From: Verrucomicrobiia bacterium | Lineage (GTDB): Bacteria > Verrucomicrobiota > Verrucomicrobiia > Opitutales > Opitutaceae | Assembly: GCA_011525695.1 (NCBI GenBank) | Contig: WYBX01000041.1 | Location: 62,001 to 126,000, forward strand | DNA length: 64,000 nt | Direction of reading: 5' to 3' | In this document: piece after piece, positions 59,846 to 64,000 of the stretch | Layout of the letters: each line of letters starts with the position of its first letter | Position numbering within the stretch: the first letter of the stretch is position 1 | Notes under the pieces: generated by a model | Database searches by the model: none | The model's input: the letters and a program-made list of their open reading frames with translations, nothing else | Told to the model about the DNA's origin: nothing | Program-made: the position numbers and the translations under genes

Positions 59846-60562
59846 ATGCTGACGGCATCCCAGCCTCCGCCAACCACGCTCAACAACGTCCGCATGCCGC
59901 TGGAATGCCTGGTCACCCTGTCGTGGGAGGGGAAGCGAATCGAGTTTGGGCTCAGCGCCTCATGCAAGACGGAACAGGTATTCGTGGAGCGCGACGTGTG
60001 GATGCAGCCTAATGCAGATATGTGCGCGGTGAGCAGCGCAGACCAGTTCATGGTGATCAAGCGTTGGGATAAAACCGACAAAGGGGTGATGCTTTACCCG
60101 CCCAGCCTGGGTGCCCAGCCCGAGCGGCAGTATGTGAATCCAGCGCTCGCCTTCGACACCCATGCGCTGGTGCTGCGTCGACGGCCCGCCCGGCGACTCG
60201 AGGCGATGGAGGAGATCCTCGAAGTCCTCTCGTCGGACGAGGAGGTTGTCTCTCGCACGCTCTATGGCTGCGAAATCGGGGAGGTGTTGCTGGAATATCC
60301 GGTGAAGACCGTGAACTTCAGCGAGCGGCACCGCTATTATCAGGTCGACACCGGTCCGGTCCTGTTTTTCGGAGAACCTTCGGGCCCCGCGCTCATCGAG
60401 CATCTTCATCTCGCCTACGTGGCCCACTTGGGCGGATCCTGGGCCGAGTTCCTGGTCAACCGCCCCACGCCGCTGGAGGGGACGCCGGTTTCGGTGCACC
60501 ACTACAGCGAGGTGCGCCGCGTGGAGGCTCGTAACTCACTTTGGGCCGTAGTTTCAGCCTGA
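59846..60562 (+). CDS. Unrecognised soluble protein A, upstream of protein B
   Basis: This 238-residue protein has no signal peptide. The N-terminal part (RMPLECLVTLSWEGKRIEFG) looks beta-rich, with a middle AMEEILEVLSSDEEVVSRTLYG helix and a C-terminal HHYSEVRRVEARNSLWAVVSA. An in-frame ATG at 59894 is an alternative start. It is followed 74 bp later by another unrecognised protein of similar beta-rich character, so the two may function together. I know no family for it. Confidence 0.65.
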   Translation: MLTASQPPPTTLNNVRMPLECLVTLSWEGKRIEFGLSASCKTEQVFVERDVWMQPNADMCAVSSADQFMVIKRWDKTDKGVMLYPPSLGAQPERQYVNPALAFDTHALVLRRRPARRLEAMEEILEVLSSDEEVVSRTLYGCEIGEVLLEYPVKTVNFSERHRYYQVDTGPVLFFGEPSGPALIEHLHLAYVAHLGGSWAEFLVNRPTPLEGTPVSVHHYSEVRRVEARNSLWAVVSA

Positions 60563-60636
60563 GGAAGCGTTCATGTTCCGGATGCTCCTGACCCACTTCA
60601 TATTGATCACCGAGAAGCCAGTTGGCAGGCCCAACC

Positions 60637-61566
60637 ATGAAACCATCCGCTGACGAAAGCTTGAATCCGAAACGATCACGGGGATGGTCCTGCGCATACA
60701 CCCTCGACCGAGAGCGGCGTCCCGTGGCGGGGAGCGCGGAGGCACTGGCGGACGCGATCCGTGGGGGCGCCGATTTGAGAATCTACACGGAGTTTCGACA
60801 CAACGAGCATATCGACACCGCATCGTCCAACGCGGAGGTGATCAAGGAAGTGGCTGATTTTCGAATCACCTATCTGGTCGAAGGCCATTGGGTGGCGGGA
60901 ATCATCAATCTTCGGCAGCCGATTGCCCTGCCCGACGGATTTGGGCCGCGGCCGTCCATGTCCCTCTTTCTCTATAATCAGGATGGTTCACAGGCGATCG
61001 CCCGGCCCTATCTGGATGGCCTCCCCACACGGGATCGCCCGGCGGGCGATGACCATCGCGATATGCCGAAGTACCATCTGATTGACGCCTGGGATCAGGA
61101 CACGAACGCGCCGAGCAGCAACTTCATCTATGATTTCGAGACCTACCGCTTCCTGGTCCGCGACGATTGGGCGGAGGTTTTCGCCCATACCGGGGAAAAC
61201 GAGGTGCTTTCCGGTTCCATCGATGCGCTGGTCGAGGCCTTCGCGAACGGCTGCGAAGTGAAGGTGGGCATTCGCAACCTGAACGCCGATCTGACGGATG
61301 AACCCGCGCAAGCCGTGCCGCACGAGGTCTTCGTTCAGTGCGGTTCCTGCTACTATTACACCGGGCAACGATTGTTCATGGCGGCATCACAGCCGGTCGT
61401 GCGTGTCCGGCCGACGGTTCCGATGAGGTATAAAAGCAGGAATTGGGACTTCGGCTGGCTCCTGCCACGGTCCGACGGCCATGTGGCCCGCCTGCTAGTG
61501 GACCCCGTTACCCTAAAGTTCCACCGAGGCCAGTCCCGGCATGCAATCCGCTGGTTCGTCCGCTGA
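60637..61566 (+). CDS. Unrecognised soluble protein B, upstream of the Asp-box secreted protein
   Basis: This 309-residue protein has no signal peptide. It starts KPSADESLNPKRSRGWSCAY and has DLRIYTEFRHNEHIDTASSN, VEGHWVAGIINLRQPIALPD, and a C-terminal FHRGQSRHAIRWFVR. The alternation of polar and hydrophobic residues suggests beta-sandwich domains. ATG 60637 is chosen over a TTG five codons upstream. The gene precedes the secreted Asp-box protein by 218 bp, in which no feature was seen. No family is recognised. Confidence 0.7.
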   Translation: MKPSADESLNPKRSRGWSCAYTLDRERRPVAGSAEALADAIRGGADLRIYTEFRHNEHIDTASSNAEVIKEVADFRITYLVEGHWVAGIINLRQPIALPDGFGPRPSMSLFLYNQDGSQAIARPYLDGLPTRDRPAGDDHRDMPKYHLIDAWDQDTNAPSSNFIYDFETYRFLVRDDWAEVFAHTGENEVLSGSIDALVEAFANGCEVKVGIRNLNADLTDEPAQAVPHEVFVQCGSCYYYTGQRLFMAASQPVVRVRPTVPMRYKSRNWDFGWLLPRSDGHVARLLVDPVTLKFHRGQSRHAIRWFVR

Positions 61567-61784
61567 GGTGGTGCCGGGCTTTCGGCAAGGCGTGAACCAC
61601 GGGTCGGCGTCCCAGGTGGGAAAGGAATCTGACCAGATATCGGAGTTTGCGGCGGCTGTCGCGCGCCCAGATATCCCGTGTCCGCGGCCGGCTCACTCCC
61701 TCCTGCCAACCGGCCCCGGCGTCGGATCCCAAGCTGGCGCGGCTCGACATTTTGCTCACCAGAAACATCAAGCTCTTCCTCGGA

Positions 61785-63467
61785 ATGAAACCCTTGGCAA
61801 ATCCCCTTCACCCCCTTAATCGCGGCATGACGCTTGCGCTGATCCTGGTTGGCCTGCAGTACCCGGCGGTGCTGCTGGGTTCATTGGACGTGGGTTCCAG
61901 GAAGCAGTTGTTCATCGATCACAAGTTCATCGAGTCGACCGAGGGCGTGGTTCTGACCATGAATCCGCCGGTGCGCTCCGGCCAGTTGCTTATCACTGCA
62001 GATGCTCCGTGGGAAAAAGATCTGCGTGTGGCGAGTTACTGCACGGTGATCGCGGAAGGCGGTCTTATCCGGGTCTGGTACAACATCGTCGGCAAGCAGT
62101 TCATCCCGCGCCAGAATCCCGATTTCATGGGGCTGGCCTACGCGGAATCCCGGGATGGAATCCACTTTACCAAGCCGATTCTCAATCTCGTCGAACACCA
62201 GGGATCCAAGGCAAACAATCTCGTGCTCCCTGGCGACCCCACGAAGTTCTCAATTGGCGGCGGTTCGGTCCAGCGCGATGACAATCCTGATTGTCCTCCA
62301 GAAGAGCGTTACAAGACCTGGATGAAGATCTATCCGAAGCCGGGAGTCCAGATGCACGGGCCCTCTCGGATCTGGGTTTCCCCTGACGGGATTCATTGGA
62401 CCCTCTCCGAGAAGAAGGTGACCGGACTGAGGGCGACCGACACTCAGTTGACGTGGTTCTGGGAGCCGCGCATCGGCCGCTATGTGGTCTACAGCCGCGA
62501 GTGGGTCCAGTTTGACGGGGAGCGGCAGATTCGAATGGCCAGCTACAACGAGTCGGATGACCTGTTCAACTGGGAGAAGACCCGGATTATCCTGGAACCG
62601 GATGCAAAGGACTTCTCCGCGGTGGTGCGCCCGCTGGTGGTGATGGACAAGATGTTCGTGGAGCGGGAGCGCCTGAAGAATCTTCCGGCAAAGGCTCTTG
62701 ATCGCTCCGGCGAGGAGAACCCGGCCTCCACCGATCAGTTTGCCGACAATGTGCCCCCGCCCGGAGCCCCCGTCGATGTCTATGGGCCGGGCGTGATGCG
62801 CTATCAGGAAGCCGACAGCATCTACGTCTCCCTGGCGGCCATGTTCCACCACTCCTGGCAGGAGCGCGGCACGCCGACGCCCGATCGCCCCGACACGGGT
62901 GACGTCGCGCTGGCGCTGAGCCGTGATGGAAAGAACTTCAATCGCGTGGGCAACCGGAGGCCCTTCCTTGGCGTGGGGCCTGCCGGAGCGTTCGATTCCA
63001 GGTGGCTGTGGCCCATGCCGGGCCTGGTGCGGCAAGGGGATGAGATTTGGGTCTATTACTACGGAATGAATATTGATCACTCGTGGCGGGTGGATCCCGA
63101 GTCCCCGTCGGTGCTGACGGGCATTTCCCGGGCGATCCTCCGGCTGGACGGCTTCATGTCGGCTGATTTCGACTATACGGGAGGCACGATCCTGACGCCG
63201 GCGATCCGCTTCGAGGGTTCCCGGCTGGAACTGAATCTCGACACCGGTGCAGGCGGGCTGGGCCGGATTGAGATTCAAGACGAACAGGGGAGGCCGATTC
63301 CCGGATTCACGCTCGCCGACGCCGATTTCCTCAATGGGAACCACGTGCGCATGACGGCCTCATGGAAGGGTAACCGGGATGTCTCTTCTCTCGCCGGCAG
63401 GCCCGTCCGGCTTCTGATGAAGATGCGCAGTGCCAAGCTTTACGCGTTTCAGTTCAAGGCCGAGTGA
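61785..63467 (+). CDS. Secreted glycoside-hydrolase-like propeller protein (GH32/43/sialidase-like fold)
   Basis: This 560-residue protein has a signal-peptide-like N-terminus (MTLALILVGLQYPAVLLGS), then LDVGSRKQLFIDHKFIEST, an opening common to a large planctomycete/verrucomicrobial family annotated as glycosidase-like. Asp-box-type turns SRDGIHFTKP, SPDGIHWTLS and SRDGKNFNRV, and FNWEKTRIIL, support a five- or six-bladed propeller. A C-terminal beta domain (FEGSRLELNLDTGAGGLGRI) may bind sugar. Catalytic residues cannot be fixed by eye. ATG 61785 is the first start compatible with export. Confidence 0.8.
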   Translation: MKPLANPLHPLNRGMTLALILVGLQYPAVLLGSLDVGSRKQLFIDHKFIESTEGVVLTMNPPVRSGQLLITADAPWEKDLRVASYCTVIAEGGLIRVWYNIVGKQFIPRQNPDFMGLAYAESRDGIHFTKPILNLVEHQGSKANNLVLPGDPTKFSIGGGSVQRDDNPDCPPEERYKTWMKIYPKPGVQMHGPSRIWVSPDGIHWTLSEKKVTGLRATDTQLTWFWEPRIGRYVVYSREWVQFDGERQIRMASYNESDDLFNWEKTRIILEPDAKDFSAVVRPLVVMDKMFVERERLKNLPAKALDRSGEENPASTDQFADNVPPPGAPVDVYGPGVMRYQEADSIYVSLAAMFHHSWQERGTPTPDRPDTGDVALALSRDGKNFNRVGNRRPFLGVGPAGAFDSRWLWPMPGLVRQGDEIWVYYYGMNIDHSWRVDPESPSVLTGISRAILRLDGFMSADFDYTGGTILTPAIRFEGSRLELNLDTGAGGLGRIEIQDEQGRPIPGFTLADADFLNGNHVRMTASWKGNRDVSSLAGRPVRLLMKMRSAKLYAFQFKAE

Positions 63468-63552
63468 GCCGTTCCGGCCTGCCAAGGGGTGCGCTGTCCG
63501 GATCATGGCGATTTGTGCCACGCAATAAGATCCAGCAATGTGGAGGTTGATT

Positions 63553-64000
63553 ATGACTCTTGGCATCTGCCCCGCCTTGCCTTTGCCCGCCAGGGGCGAG
63601 CTGGCCACCAGACAGCGTCTCGCGAGAGGAGACGAGGTCAGGATCGTCTGTTTCGGTGACAGCATCACCGGAGTGTATTACCATACCGGGGGATTGCGGG
63701 CGTGGAGCCACCTGCTGGAGCATGCGCTGCGCACCGCTTATCCCCATGCACGACTCGAGGTCATCAACGCCGGGGTAAGTGGCAACACGACGGCCGAGGC
63801 CCTGGCGCGGATGGAGGCCGATGTCCTCGGTCGGAAGCCACACCTGGTGGCGGTGATGTTCGGAATGAACGACGTGGCCAGGCGTTCCCCGGTCGAGTTC
63901 AGGGACAACCTCAAGGCGATCGTCACCCGCGCAACTGCGCAAGGAATCGAGGTTGTCCTGATGACACCGAACACGACGCATCCCGACGATCCCAGCCGCT
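63553..64000 (+). CDS. SGNH/GDSL hydrolase, 3'-truncated by the window edge
   Basis: 149 codons are visible. The GDS block (VCFGDSITGVYYHTGG) with the catalytic serine, the block II glycine (NAGVSGNTTAEAL) and the block III asparagine (VMFGMNDVARR) identify a GDSL/SGNH esterase. Such enzymes in glycan loci often remove acetyl groups. The ATG at 63553 is preceded by GGAGG at a spacing of 5-6 bp. No signal peptide is visible. The C-terminal Asp-His block lies outside the window. Confidence 0.88.
   Translation, partial: MTLGICPALPLPARGELATRQRLARGDEVRIVCFGDSITGVYYHTGGLRAWSHLLEHALRTAYPHARLEVINAGVSGNTTAEALARMEADVLGRKPHLVAVMFGMNDVARRSPVEFRDNLKAIVTRATAQGIEVVLMTPNTTHPDDPSR

Overview
The window looks like a chromosome segment of a high-GC Verrucomicrobiota bacterium, probably Opitutaceae-like. 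This is inferred from gene content (sulfatases, sialidase-fold proteins, three sodium:solute symporters, several Gfo/Idh oxidoreductases, a TonB receptor with an Opitutaceae-style plug leader) and from intergenic DNA full of short-period repeats. No rRNA, tRNA, CRISPR array, IS transposase or prophage gene was recognised.

Layout. (1) 1-8.0 kb, housekeeping, plus strand: the 3' part of pheT, an AI-2E family permease, then gatC-gatA-gatB. The gat operon is interrupted by repeat cassettes, one of which carries a four-helix-bundle (S23-type) gene. (2) 8.0-12.7 kb, minus strand: a formate-dehydrogenase-like molybdoenzyme, fdhD and a MOSC-MobA fusion. (3) 13.1-18.9 kb, minus strand: a 3-hydroxyisobutyrate-dehydrogenase-type enzyme, a thymidylate-synthase-family protein, and a tight operon of SDR, HpcH/HpaI aldolase and two Gfo/Idh oxidoreductases, divergent from a GntR/FCD regulator. 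(4) 19.0-36.9 kb, plus strand: GntR, TonB-dependent receptor, sulfatase, SSS symporter, two tandem sialidase-fold proteins, a pyruvyl-transferase-family protein, a NanM-like kelch protein, a second sulfatase, an enolase-superfamily dehydratase, a D-2-hydroxyacid dehydrogenase, a DapA/NanA-type lyase and a third sialidase-fold protein. (5) 37.0-45.6 kb, minus strand: SSS symporter, a divergent glucosamine-6-phosphate-deaminase-like protein, NagA, Gfo/Idh, class III aminotransferase and a DeoR regulator. (6) 46.0-64.0 kb, mixed strands: ceramidase-domain protein, FGGY kinase, exported propeller-like protein, third sulfatase, a second Gfo/Idh + SDR module, an amidohydrolase-aminotransferase fusion, a third SSS symporter, two unrecognised proteins, an Asp-box secreted protein and a truncated SGNH hydrolase.

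How it works together (inference). Regions 3-6 read as a glycan-utilisation supercluster. Exported sulfatases and sialidase-fold enzymes would trim a sulfated, possibly acidic or amino-sugar glycan. The TonB receptor and SSS symporters would import products. Mutarotase, dehydratase, dehydrogenase, lyase, aldolase and NagA/NagB-type enzymes would degrade them. A 12-bp palindrome CGTGTATACACG in front of the TonB receptor recurs at 10/12 between gntR and its divergent operon, which suggests one GntR-controlled regulon. A TCAATA-TGG-TATTGA dyad in front of deoR is a candidate for its own control.

The most unusual feature is the intergenic DNA. At least a dozen arrays of exactly 7-bp units, in several unrelated sequence families, sit directly at gene starts and ends, often as inverted pairs around a short core. 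One pair encloses the S23-type gene. Other arrays supply the stop codons of gatA and the molybdoenzyme, or encode part of the C-terminus of the DeoR regulator. Hairpin (REP-like) families and a 156-bp inverted repeat add to this.
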